This document shows positions 1 through 5,459 of a DNA stretch of 7,241 nucleotides, one piece after another. Every line of letters starts with the position of its first letter. Position 1 is the stretch's first letter. The notes beneath the pieces are model-generated. The model saw only the letters and a list, made by a program, of their open reading frames with translations, was not told the DNA's origin and did no database searches. The stretch covers positions 1 through 7,241 of the forward strand of contig RKCM01000215.1 of NCBI GenBank assembly GCA_014858325.1, given 5' to 3'. The DNA is from Oscillospiraceae bacterium. GTDB taxonomy: Bacteria; Bacillota; Clostridia; Oscillospirales; Ruminococcaceae. The translations under genes and the position numbers were made by a program.

Positions 1-1
1 C

Positions 2-484
2 GGCTACACCAACGCCCAGCTGGAAAAGATCATGACCAAGTCTCTGGAGCCCACCGGCATGATCCTGCTGGTCACTGCCTGCGGCGGCGTGCTGCGCTAT
101 ATGCTGCAGAACTCCGGCTTGGGTGATGTCATCGGCAACGCTGTGGCAAGCGCCAGCCTGCCGCTGGTGCTGGTGGCCTTCATCGTGGCTGCTCTGGTGC
201 GTATCTCGGTGGGTTCCGCTACCGTGGCTATGACCATGGCAGCCGGCATCATCTCCGCCATGCCCGGCCTCAGCGAGCTGAGCCCCCTGTACCTGGCCTG
301 CGTCACCGCCGCCATCGCGGGCGGCTCTACCGTCTGCTCCCACTTCAACGATTCCGGCTTCTGGCTGGTGAAGAGCCTTGTGGGCATGGACGAAAAGACC
401 ACCCTCAAGACCTGGACCATCATGGAAACGCTGGTGGGTGGCGTGGGCTTCCTGGTAGCCCTCATCATCTCCTTCTTTGCCTGA
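2..484 (+). CDS. GntP-family permease, C-terminal part (5' end outside window)
   Basis: The reading frame is open from the left edge to a TGA at 482-484, giving the last 160 residues of a hydrophobic protein. Nucleotides 341-364 encode HFNDSGFW, preceded by an AGGST turn. With the upstream SVGSATVAMT segment this is the recognisable C-terminal signature of the GntP family of H+-coupled gluconate and related sugar-acid/hydroxy-acid symporters of the inner membrane. Several membrane spans are visible, and the last one runs almost to the C-terminus (ending IISFFA), as is usual. Full family members are about 440-460 residues, so roughly two thirds of the gene lies outside the window. The substrate (gluconate, fructuronate, glycerate or other) cannot be read from this part. 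The gene converges on the cardiolipin synthase gene and the two share a hairpin terminator. Family call firm, substrate unknown. Confidence 0.93.
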   Translation, partial: GYTNAQLEKIMTKSLEPTGMILLVTACGGVLRYMLQNSGLGDVIGNAVASASLPLVLVAFIVAALVRISVGSATVAMTMAAGIISAMPGLSELSPLYLACVTAAIAGGSTVCSHFNDSGFWLVKSLVGMDEKTTLKTWTIMETLVGGVGFLVALIISFFA

Positions 485-548
485 CCGCCACCCGGGCCTG
501 CACCCCGGATGACTGTTTGGAGTTCTCCAATTCATACCCTTCTTCAAA

Positions 549-597
549 ACAACAAGCCGCCCCGGTTTATGCTTTGCCCGGGGCGGCTGTTGTTTTT
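549..597. terminator. Bidirectional intrinsic terminator between convergent genes
   Basis: Arms 549-565 and 578-593 pair over 16 bp around a 12-nt loop, with one bulged A at 555; the core is GCCGCCCCGG against CCGGGGCGGC. On the plus strand the stem runs into a T-tract at 593-597, which would end the GntP transcript. On the minus strand the A run at 546-549 becomes TTTT directly after the stem, which would end the cardiolipin synthase transcript. The rest of the 485-656 gap holds only weak inverted repeats: a 6-bp stem with a 2-nt loop at 517-530, and a 6-bp stem at 627-648 just past the cls stop. I see no gene in it. Confidence 0.88.
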
Positions 598-656
598 CGT
601 TGGTTTGTTTTTATCGCAAGAAACGGGCGGCTCAGAGGGCCCAGCCGCAGCGCCGC

Positions 657-2261
657 TTACAGCAGCGGCGCAATGGCCTTGAGCAGCTGGCCGGTAAGGC
701 GCTGCAGGACGTTGCCCTGCCAGATGCTCTTTTTGGTGGGCTCCACGGTGCGGCACTGGCTGAGGGTGCGCTGGAAATCCTCCTCAATGGCGGCGATGCA
801 GGGGGCGTCGGCCATCCACACCGCATCCTCAAAGTGGTGGTAGAGGCTGCGGTAATCGAGGTTGATGGTGCCCACCACGGCCTCCCGCCCGTCCACCACA
901 AAGACCTTGGCGTGGACAAAGCCGGGTACCCACTCGGAGATCTTCACCCCCGCGCCCAGCAGGCTCAGGTAGTGGTTCTTCGCCAGCGCGTAGGGGAACT
1001 TTTTGTCCGGCACCCCCGGCAGGATGAGGTGGACGTCCACCCCCCGCTGGGCGGCAAATTTCAGGGCGGTCTCCAGCTCGCCGTCCAGGATGAGGTAGGG
1101 CGTCATGATGTGGATGTAGCTCCGAGCCCGGTTGAGCAGGTCGATGTAGACCAGCTCACCCACCCGCTCGCCGTCCAGAGGACAGTCGCCGTAGGGGGCC
1201 GCAAAGCCTGCCGGGTGGGCCGGGGCCGGGAGGGGCTGGTCGAGGAAATCCGCAAACTCCGGCTCCTGCGCGATGCCCCACATCTGCAAGAACTGGGCCG
1301 TCAGGCTGCGGACAGCCTCGCCCTCCAGCATCAGGGCCGCGTCCTTCCAGCGGCCATACTTTTCAATGGCGTTGATGTACTCGTCTGCCAGATTCACGCC
1401 CCCGGTGAAACCTACTTTGCCGTCGATGACCACGATCTTGCGGTGGTCGCGGTAGTTGTAGTGGGTGGAAACAAAGGGGGTGAGGGGGGAGAAGACCTTG
1501 CAGGCAATGTTCAGCCGCCCCAGCCGCTGGGGGTAATCCCGGGGCAGATTCGTGAACTCGCAGGTGCCGTCGTACATCACCCGGACGTCCACGCCCTGCG
1601 CCGCCTTGCGGGCCAGGATCTCCAACACCTTGCCCCACATCAGCCCCTCGTCGATGATGAAGTATTCGAGGAAGATGTAGTGCTCGGCCTGTTCCAGCTG
1701 CTTCAACAACTCGGCAAACTTGGCTTCGCCGCTGGGGAAATAGGTCAGGGCCGTGTTCTCATACACCGGGAAGCCGCCGCCCGGGCCCCGCAGGTAGCGG
1801 GCCAGCCCCGAGGCGTCCGGGTGGGCGGCTTCCAGCGCTTCCAGCGCACCGGTGGGCTGGGGCAGCTTCTCCCGGGTCTGCTGGGCGAGGGTGGCCAGCC
1901 GCTTTTTCAGCATCCGATGGCCTATTTCGCCCTTGGTCCACCAGAACAGCACCACCCCCAGCACCGGCATCAGCGCAATGACGACAAGCCAGGTGATCTT
2001 GGCGCTGTTGTCCATCTCGCTGTTGAGCAGGTAGACCACCATGATGGCGGTGAAGAGGATGGCCCCGCCAAACAGGTGGGGCACCAGCCCCACGAACCAG
2101 CGGAAGACGCTGAACAGCAGCCCCACCTGCAAAAAGAAGAGGAGGAGCACCAGCCCGGTGCGGCCAAAAATGACCCGGATCATGCCCCGCTTGCCCTTCT
2201 TCAGCAGCCGGAGGCCGCCGTCCTTCACGCTTTGGACGTTGTGCTTGAGTTCTTCGTTCAT
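657..2261 (-). CDS. cls: Cardiolipin synthase (two-HKD phospholipase D family)
   Basis: The product (534 aa) fits bacterial cardiolipin synthases, which join two phosphatidylglycerol molecules into cardiolipin plus glycerol at the cytoplasmic membrane. The N-terminus holds three hydrophobic segments at about residues 30-58, 63-80 and 89-108; the last two match the PLDc_N membrane anchor. Two phospholipase D motifs follow. The first is HRKIVVID (H273, K275, D280, then GFTGG) and the second is HAKVFVVD (H450, K452, D457, then VGTINLD). Both catalytic triads are intact, so the enzyme should be active. The ATG at 2259-2261 has the site AGGAGGG at 2267-2273, 5 nt upstream and inside the last codons of the preceding gene. 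The two genes are separated by a single base, so translational coupling is likely. Length and the extra N-terminal span resemble clostridial forms. Family firm; assignment to a Cls subgroup is not possible by eye. Confidence 0.95.
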   Translation of the reverse strand: MNEELKHNVQSVKDGGLRLLKKGKRGMIRVIFGRTGLVLLLFFLQVGLLFSVFRWFVGLVPHLFGGAILFTAIMVVYLLNSEMDNSAKITWLVVIALMPVLGVVLFWWTKGEIGHRMLKKRLATLAQQTREKLPQPTGALEALEAAHPDASGLARYLRGPGGGFPVYENTALTYFPSGEAKFAELLKQLEQAEHYIFLEYFIIDEGLMWGKVLEILARKAAQGVDVRVMYDGTCEFTNLPRDYPQRLGRLNIACKVFSPLTPFVSTHYNYRDHRKIVVIDGKVGFTGGVNLADEYINAIEKYGRWKDAALMLEGEAVRSLTAQFLQMWGIAQEPEFADFLDQPLPAPAHPAGFAAPYGDCPLDGERVGELVYIDLLNRARSYIHIMTPYLILDGELETALKFAAQRGVDVHLILPGVPDKKFPYALAKNHYLSLLGAGVKISEWVPGFVHAKVFVVDGREAVVGTINLDYRSLYHHFEDAVWMADAPCIAAIEEDFQRTLSQCRTVEPTKKSIWQGNVLQRLTGQLLKAIAPLL

Positions 2262-2262
2262 G

Positions 2263-2895
2263 TCAGCCCTCCTGCTGCTTCCGGCGCAGGGTCACGGCAT
2301 AGGCCCCCTGCGCAGCATGGCATTCCTCCACCAGCGCCTTGGGCTGGGGGCAGACGCCGTGGTCGTGCCACGGGTCGTTGAACCAGTAATTCTCTTCGTC
2401 GTAGCCCACCAGCAGCAGGCAGTGCTCGTGGCATTTCCACGCAAAATCGGTGCCGTCGGCCAGCAGCCAGTGGTCCCGCTCGGCGGGCACCGGGGTGAAA
2501 TCCAGCGTAGCCCAAAAGACCACCGGCATCCCTGCGTCGAGGTACGAGCAGAGCTGGGCGGCGGTCTTGCCGCTCTCGTCCACCACTTCAAAGCGGTCGG
2601 CAGCGCCCTCGTGCTCCAAAGCGCTTTGCAGCGCCGTCACGATGCAGGGCGCGTAGCAGCCGTAGCCTGTGTGGTCGTGGGGGTCGCCGGGGTAGACGTA
2701 CATGGGGTCCGGGCCGTAGAGTCGGCCGTCCTGCTCCCAGTAGGGGGCATGGGGCAGGTCGCGCTCAATAAAGACATCCGGGTCGATGGGGACGCCTACG
2801 GCCTGCAGCAGCATCACGGCGCTGATGCTCTCGCAGCCGTTCACCCAGCGCTCGGTCTGGTCGATGTAAGGGGCGGGGACGATCTTTTTCATCAT
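2263..2895 (-). CDS. C39-like cysteine peptidase-fold protein (Peptidase_C39_2 type)
   Basis: A 210-residue protein with the layout of papain-like C39_2 domains. Gln13 is a candidate oxyanion residue, Cys21 sits in NGCESISAVMLL, His158 in CHEHCLLLVGYD, and Asp174 in FNDPW. These are the expected positions of a Cys-His-Asp triad, so hydrolase activity is plausible, but the substrate is unknown. A GPDPMYVYPGDP...GYGCYAPC stretch (61-84) is typical of the clostridial subgroup as I recall it. There is no signal peptide, membrane segment or lipobox, so it looks cytoplasmic, unlike many family members. The start at 2893-2895 has GGAGG at 2901-2905, 5 nt upstream; the next codon is also ATG (2892) and fits equally well. 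The frame stays open upstream to 3129, but that part is antisense to udk and crosses the promoters. It is first in an operon with cls. Confidence 0.85.
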   Translation of the reverse strand: MMKKIVPAPYIDQTERWVNGCESISAVMLLQAVGVPIDPDVFIERDLPHAPYWEQDGRLYGPDPMYVYPGDPHDHTGYGCYAPCIVTALQSALEHEGAADRFEVVDESGKTAAQLCSYLDAGMPVVFWATLDFTPVPAERDHWLLADGTDFAWKCHEHCLLLVGYDEENYWFNDPWHDHGVCPQPKALVEECHAAQGAYAVTLRRKQQEG

Positions 2896-2907
2896 TTTTT
2901 CCTCCAA

Positions 2908-2922
2908 AGGGCGCTGTGCCCT
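2908..2922 (-). promoter_or_regulatory. Small hairpin just upstream of the C39-like gene's ribosome binding site
   Basis: AGGGC and GCCCT form a perfect 5-bp stem around a 5-nt loop in the leader of the C39-like/cls operon, ending 2 nt before the GGAGG site (2901-2905). It has no T-tract, so it is not a terminator. It could influence ribosome access or serve as a protein site, or be chance in GC-rich DNA. Confidence 0.35.
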
Positions 2923-2941
2923 GTCAAATCTTCGCAAAATG

Positions 2942-2950
2942 TGGTATGAT
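2942..2950 (+). promoter_or_regulatory. Predicted extended -10 promoter for udk
   Basis: TGG followed by TATGAT (2945-2950) forms an extended -10 element. No good -35 lies 16-18 nt upstream (TGTCAA at 2922-2927 is a poor match), which fits extended -10 promoters. The expected start is near 2957, about 69 nt before the udk ATG. The -10 lies in a small palindrome, GTAT-G-ATAC (2944-2952). Confidence 0.45.
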
Positions 2951-2964
2951 ACCTCTAATAAGAC

Positions 2965-2993
2965 AGTATACCCCATTTGGGCGGTTTTTTCTA
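2965..2993 (-). promoter_or_regulatory. Predicted sigma-A promoter for the C39-like/cls operon
   Basis: Read leftward, a -35 element TAGAAA (2988-2993, 4 of 6 consensus bases) and a -10 element TATACT (2965-2970, 5 of 6) are separated by 17 nt. The expected start is near 2958, giving a leader of about 63 nt that contains the 2908-2922 hairpin and the ribosome binding site. Predicted from motif match only. Confidence 0.5.
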
Positions 2994-3025
2994 CCAGAAT
3001 CGGAACGCAGGAGGATATTTGGAGT

Positions 3026-3655
3026 ATGAACAACCTGATCATTGGCATTGCAGGCGGCTCGGGCAGCGGCAAGACCACCCTGGCCCTTCGGCTGAAGGAG
3101 CTGTTTGGGGAGGACGAGGTGCGCCTCATCTCCCACGACAGCTATTATAAGCGCCACGATGAGCTCCCCTTTGCCGAGCGCTGCAAGCTCAACTACGACC
3201 ACCCCGACGCCTTCGACAACGCCCTGCTCATCTACCATCTGCAGGAGCTGAAGGCGGGCCGCGCCATCGACTGCCCGGTGTACGACTACACCAACCACAA
3301 CCGCAGCGACAAGGTGCAGCACATCGAGCCCGCCCCGGTGCTCATCGTGGAGGGCATCCTGCCCTTTGTGGAGCCGGAGCTGTGCGCCATGTTCGATTAC
3401 AAGATTTTTGTGGATACCGACGCCGACGAGCGCATCCTGCGCCGCCTGGTGCGGGACGTGAAGGAGCGGGGCCGCAGCCTGGACAGCGTCATCCACCAGT
3501 ACCTCACCACTGTCAAGCCCATGCACGAGGCCTTTGTGGAGCCCAGCAAGCGCAACGCAGACATCATCGTTCCCAATGGCGGCGAGAACGGCCCCGCCAT
3601 CGAGATGCTGGCTCACCATATCCGCAGCCTCATCCAAAAAGCCAATCAGCAGTGA
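3026..3655 (+). CDS. udk: Uridine kinase
   Basis: The 209-residue product matches bacterial uridine kinase (usually about 205-215 aa), the cytoplasmic enzyme that phosphorylates uridine and cytidine with ATP or GTP in pyrimidine salvage. Residues 10-17 form the P-loop GGSGSGKT. HDSYYK (37-42), NYDHPDAFD (56-64) and PVYDYTNHNR (84-93) are the conserved nucleoside-site segments. VEGILPF (108-114), RRLVRDVKERGR (139-150) with lid arginines, and PSKRNADIIVPNGG (173-186) complete the family pattern. All key residues appear present. The ATG at 3026 is chosen because the protein then starts directly before the P-loop strand; AGGAGG at 3009-3014 lies 11 nt upstream, slightly far. The in-frame ATG at 2939 is rejected because it lies inside the promoter. 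Single-gene unit ending at the hairpin at 3661-3698. Confidence 0.96.
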   Translation: MNNLIIGIAGGSGSGKTTLALRLKELFGEDEVRLISHDSYYKRHDELPFAERCKLNYDHPDAFDNALLIYHLQELKAGRAIDCPVYDYTNHNRSDKVQHIEPAPVLIVEGILPFVEPELCAMFDYKIFVDTDADERILRRLVRDVKERGRSLDSVIHQYLTTVKPMHEAFVEPSKRNADIIVPNGGENGPAIEMLAHHIRSLIQKANQQ

Positions 3656-3659
3656 ACTG

Positions 3660-3742
3660 CAGAAAAGGCCCCCCGATGCTGTCACATCGGGGGGCCTTCG
3701 TGCGTCGTAATGGTGATATCCATGAACCACGCAAATTTCCTT
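3660..3742 (-). ncRNA. Candidate small RNA of about 83 nt
   Basis: The segment runs from the predicted start of the 3749-3776 promoter to the end of the T-tract of the 3661-3698 terminator. It would be a short RNA with a 14-bp GC-rich 3' hairpin. A weaker 5' hairpin is possible: GTGGT pairs with ATCAC with one wobble around 8 nt. The only ATG-started frame inside is 13 codons (MDITITTHEGPPM, 3721 down to 3680). Its nearest AAGG lies about 15 nt upstream, too far for a normal ribosome site, so I favour a non-coding product. I do not recognise it as a known RNA family. The call rests on promoter plus terminator only. It could equally be a decayed gene start. Confidence 0.42.
3661..3698. terminator. 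Hairpin terminator between udk and the YitT gene, stronger on the minus strand
   Basis: Arms 3665-3678 and 3685-3698 pair perfectly over 14 bp (AAGGCCCCCCGATG against its complement) around a 6-nt loop. Leftward, the stem leads into TTTTCT (3666-3661), an acceptable terminator tail. Rightward, only TT follows before CGTGCG, so udk termination here would depend on the stem alone. It therefore looks built mainly for transcripts coming from the right. Confidence 0.8.
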
Positions 3743-3748
3743 ATCTTT

Positions 3749-3776
3749 ATTATATGCGATTTGGCGCAAAAGTCAA
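3749..3776 (-). promoter_or_regulatory. Near-consensus sigma-A promoter with no obvious gene
   Basis: Read leftward, TTGACT (3771-3776, 5 of 6) and a perfect TATAAT (3749-3754) are separated by 16 nt. This is the best promoter match in the window. It begins 7 nt past the YitT stop codon and points at the hairpin at 3661-3698. The predicted start is near 3742. Confidence 0.6.
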
Positions 3777-3782
3777 GCGGCA

Positions 3783-4646
3783 TCACTGGTACTTTTTGTC
3801 CAGCGAGAAGCCCCGGCCGCTCACTTCCGTCACGCGGCTGACGATGAGGAAACAGGCGGGGTCGATGTCGTGGACGAGACGCTCCAGCTTGGGCAGCTCG
3901 CGGTTGGAGACGACGCTGAGCAGGACGGCGGCGGGCTCGTGGGTGTAGCCGCCTGCGCCGTTGAGGATGGTCACACCCCGGTCCAGCTGGCTGAGGATGG
4001 CCTCGCACAGCTCCTCCGACCGCTCGCTGATGAGCTTGACCTCGGTGCGGCTCTCGCCCATCATCAGCATCTTATCCATGACGATGGTGTGGGTCAGGAT
4101 CATCACGATGCCGTACAGCACCTGCGGCAGGGGACTGAAAGGGACCTGACCCAGCACGATGGCCACATCGAAGACCATCATGGTGGCGGAGACGGGCCAG
4201 CGGAACCATTTTTGGAGCACCAGCGGCGGGATGTCCATGCCGCCGGTGGAAGCCCCGGCCCGGATGACGATGGCCAGCGCCGCGCCGATGCCAAGGCCCG
4301 AGAAGATGGTGCACAGCACGATGTCGTCCGTCAGCCCCCGGCCCGCCAGCAGCCTCTCCCACAGGGCCAGAAAGATCGGGCTGAGGATGCTGCTGGCGAG
4401 GGTGTTGAGGGCAAAGGCCCGGCCCAGCACCAGCCAGCCCCACGCCAGCATGGCAAGGTTGAAGAAAAGCAGGAAGCCCGAGACGGAAAGCCCCGTCAGG
4501 CGGCCTACGGCCAGCGCGATGCCCGTGGCACCGCCGGTGATGAGCCCGGCGGGCTCCAGAAAGGCTGCGACGGACAGCGAGTAGAGCGCATTGCCGCACA
4601 CGATGGCGGCACTGTTGCGCAGAAATTGTTTGCGATTGTGTATCAT
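3783..4646 (-). CDS. YitT family membrane protein with C-terminal DUF2179 domain
   Basis: The product (287 aa, the usual length) has an N-terminal membrane domain of about five or six spans (residues 12-190) with the family motifs EPAGLITGGATGIA (31-44) and GASTGGMDI (131-139). A soluble DUF2179 domain follows at about 220-276, with GVTILNGAGGYT and the VLLSVVSNRELPKLERLV segment. YitT proteins are widespread, often multi-copy membrane proteins in Firmicutes. The transported substrate is unknown to me, so no function is assigned. The ATG at 4644-4646 is preceded by AGGGGGTG at 4653-4660, about 6 nt upstream. It is a single-gene unit: the promoter at 4677-4705 lies immediately upstream and the terminator at 3661-3698 is 85 nt past the stop. 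The orphan promoter sits in that 85-nt interval. Confidence 0.93.
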   Translation of the reverse strand: MIHNRKQFLRNSAAIVCGNALYSLSVAAFLEPAGLITGGATGIALAVGRLTGLSVSGFLLFFNLAMLAWGWLVLGRAFALNTLASSILSPIFLALWERLLAGRGLTDDIVLCTIFSGLGIGAALAIVIRAGASTGGMDIPPLVLQKWFRWPVSATMMVFDVAIVLGQVPFSPLPQVLYGIVMILTHTIVMDKMLMMGESRTEVKLISERSEELCEAILSQLDRGVTILNGAGGYTHEPAAVLLSVVSNRELPKLERLVHDIDPACFLIVSRVTEVSGRGFSLDKKYQ

Positions 4647-4676
4647 GGTTGCACCCCCTGTTTATAGTATCATATT

Positions 4677-4705
4677 ATCATAAAGCGATGCAAAAAGCGA
4701 CACAA
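4677..4705 (-). promoter_or_regulatory. Predicted sigma-A promoter for the YitT gene
   Basis: Leftward, TTGTGT (4700-4705) and TATGAT (4677-4682, 5 of 6) are separated by 17 nt. TATGATA is repeated at once (TATGATAA then TATGATAC, covering 4667-4682), so a second -10 at 4669-4674 is possible, though it has no good -35. The -35 shares two bases with the T-tract of the upstream operon's terminator. Confidence 0.5.
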
Positions 4706-4734
4706 AAAATCCACGCCTGTTTTACGGGCGTGGA
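4704..4734 (-). terminator. Intrinsic terminator of the DUF1538/PII-like operon
   Basis: TCCACGCC (4710-4717) pairs with GGCGTGGA (4727-4734), a perfect 8-bp stem around a 9-nt loop. Read leftward it is followed directly by TTTTTT (4709-4704). It lies 35 nt past the stop of the PII-like gene. There is no T-tract rightward, so it acts only on minus-strand transcripts. Confidence 0.87.
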
Positions 4735-4769
4735 GAGCTGGCGCGAAGTGCCCGAGAGGGCGAGGGTTG

Positions 4770-5447
4770 TTACTCCTCGTCAATCAGCCGCAGGCCTGCG
4801 GTATCGGTGACGGGGAGGGAGAAGACGATGGCTCCGGCCTTGGGGTTCGCACCCTTCATGATGGCCTGCATGATGCGGTTCTTTTCGGTGGTGCGGGCTA
4901 CGATGAACACCATCTCCTTCTCGTTGACGAGGTCCACGCCCAAAAAGCGGGCTGCGCCCTCCATGCCGGTGCCCTTGGCGTGGAGGACGGTGCCGCCCCC
5001 GGCACCCTCGGCCCGGGCGGCGTCCATGATGGAGCCGGTATAGCCCTGGTTGGCAATGACGAGCAGCAGCTCGTAGCGGGTATCTTTCAAGGTGCTTTCC
5101 TCCTTCAGTTCCAGCGTCTGGTGCTCGGTGAGAAACAGCAGGGCGCGTTTGCCGCCCATGCTGCTGACCGGGATGATGAACGCGATGCCGGTGCCCGGCA
5201 CGTCGATCCGCATTTTGCGGCGCAGGTCTTTCTGCACCTTGGGCCAGGTGTCCGCCGTGACGAGGGCGAACAGCACGGCCTTCTCGCTTCTTTCCAGGCC
5301 GAGGGTGGCCAGCGTTTCCTGCACGGCAGTGCCTGCGCCCACGGTGCGGAGGCTGACGTGGACGCCGTGGGCGGCGTACAGGGCCAGGAACGCATCCGTG
5401 GAGCGGCGGTCGGTGATGGTGACCAGCCAGTAGAGAGAATTTGTCAC
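4770..5447 (-). CDS. Tandem PII-like regulator (two PII-type domains)
   Basis: A soluble 225-residue protein, about twice the length of a PII protein. Residues 1-110 and 122-225 align with each other: VTITDRRSTDAF with LVIANQGYTGSI; GAGTA (37-41) with GTGME (159-163); LGLERSEKAVLF (49-60) with LGVDLVNEKEMVF (169-181); GIAFIIPVSSMGG with GAIVFSLPVTDTAG. The pattern is that of PII or PII-like ferredoxin-fold units, normally trimeric sensors of nucleotides or metabolites that gate transporters. The classical B-loop TGxxGDGKIFV and the modifiable T-loop tyrosine are not visible, so I call it PII-like rather than GlnB/GlnK; the bound ligand is unknown. The start is GTG (5445-5447), with AAGGAGG at 5455-5461 overlapping the TAA of the DUF1538 gene, 7 nt upstream. 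It is the second gene of that operon, so regulation of the membrane partner is the likely role (inference). Confidence 0.82.
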   Translation of the reverse strand: MTNSLYWLVTITDRRSTDAFLALYAAHGVHVSLRTVGAGTAVQETLATLGLERSEKAVLFALVTADTWPKVQKDLRRKMRIDVPGTGIAFIIPVSSMGGKRALLFLTEHQTLELKEESTLKDTRYELLLVIANQGYTGSIMDAARAEGAGGGTVLHAKGTGMEGAARFLGVDLVNEKEMVFIVARTTEKNRIMQAIMKGANPKAGAIVFSLPVTDTAGLRLIDEE

Positions 5448-5459
5448 GGTACGGCCTCC

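Noticed and set aside
600..2381. Plus-strand frame of 593 codons
   Set aside because: It is antisense to the cardiolipin synthase gene, whose two intact HKD motifs prove the other strand is coding.
2922..2927. Perfect minus-strand TTGACA
   Set aside because: A -10 at normal spacing would fall on the ribosome site (GAGGAA), which is no match, so it is taken as chance.
2939..3025. Upstream in-frame ATG for udk at 2939, adding 29 residues
   Set aside because: It overlaps the -10 element, has no ribosome site, and uridine kinases normally begin just before the P-loop.
2896..3129. 78-residue N-terminal extension of the C39-like protein
   Set aside because: It crosses the predicted promoters and is antisense to udk. 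A good ribosome site sits just before the ATG at 2895, where the conserved domain begins.
2924..3769. Minus-strand frame of 281 codons
   Set aside because: It is antisense to udk along most of its length, and its start region overlaps the orphan promoter. No domain is recognisable.
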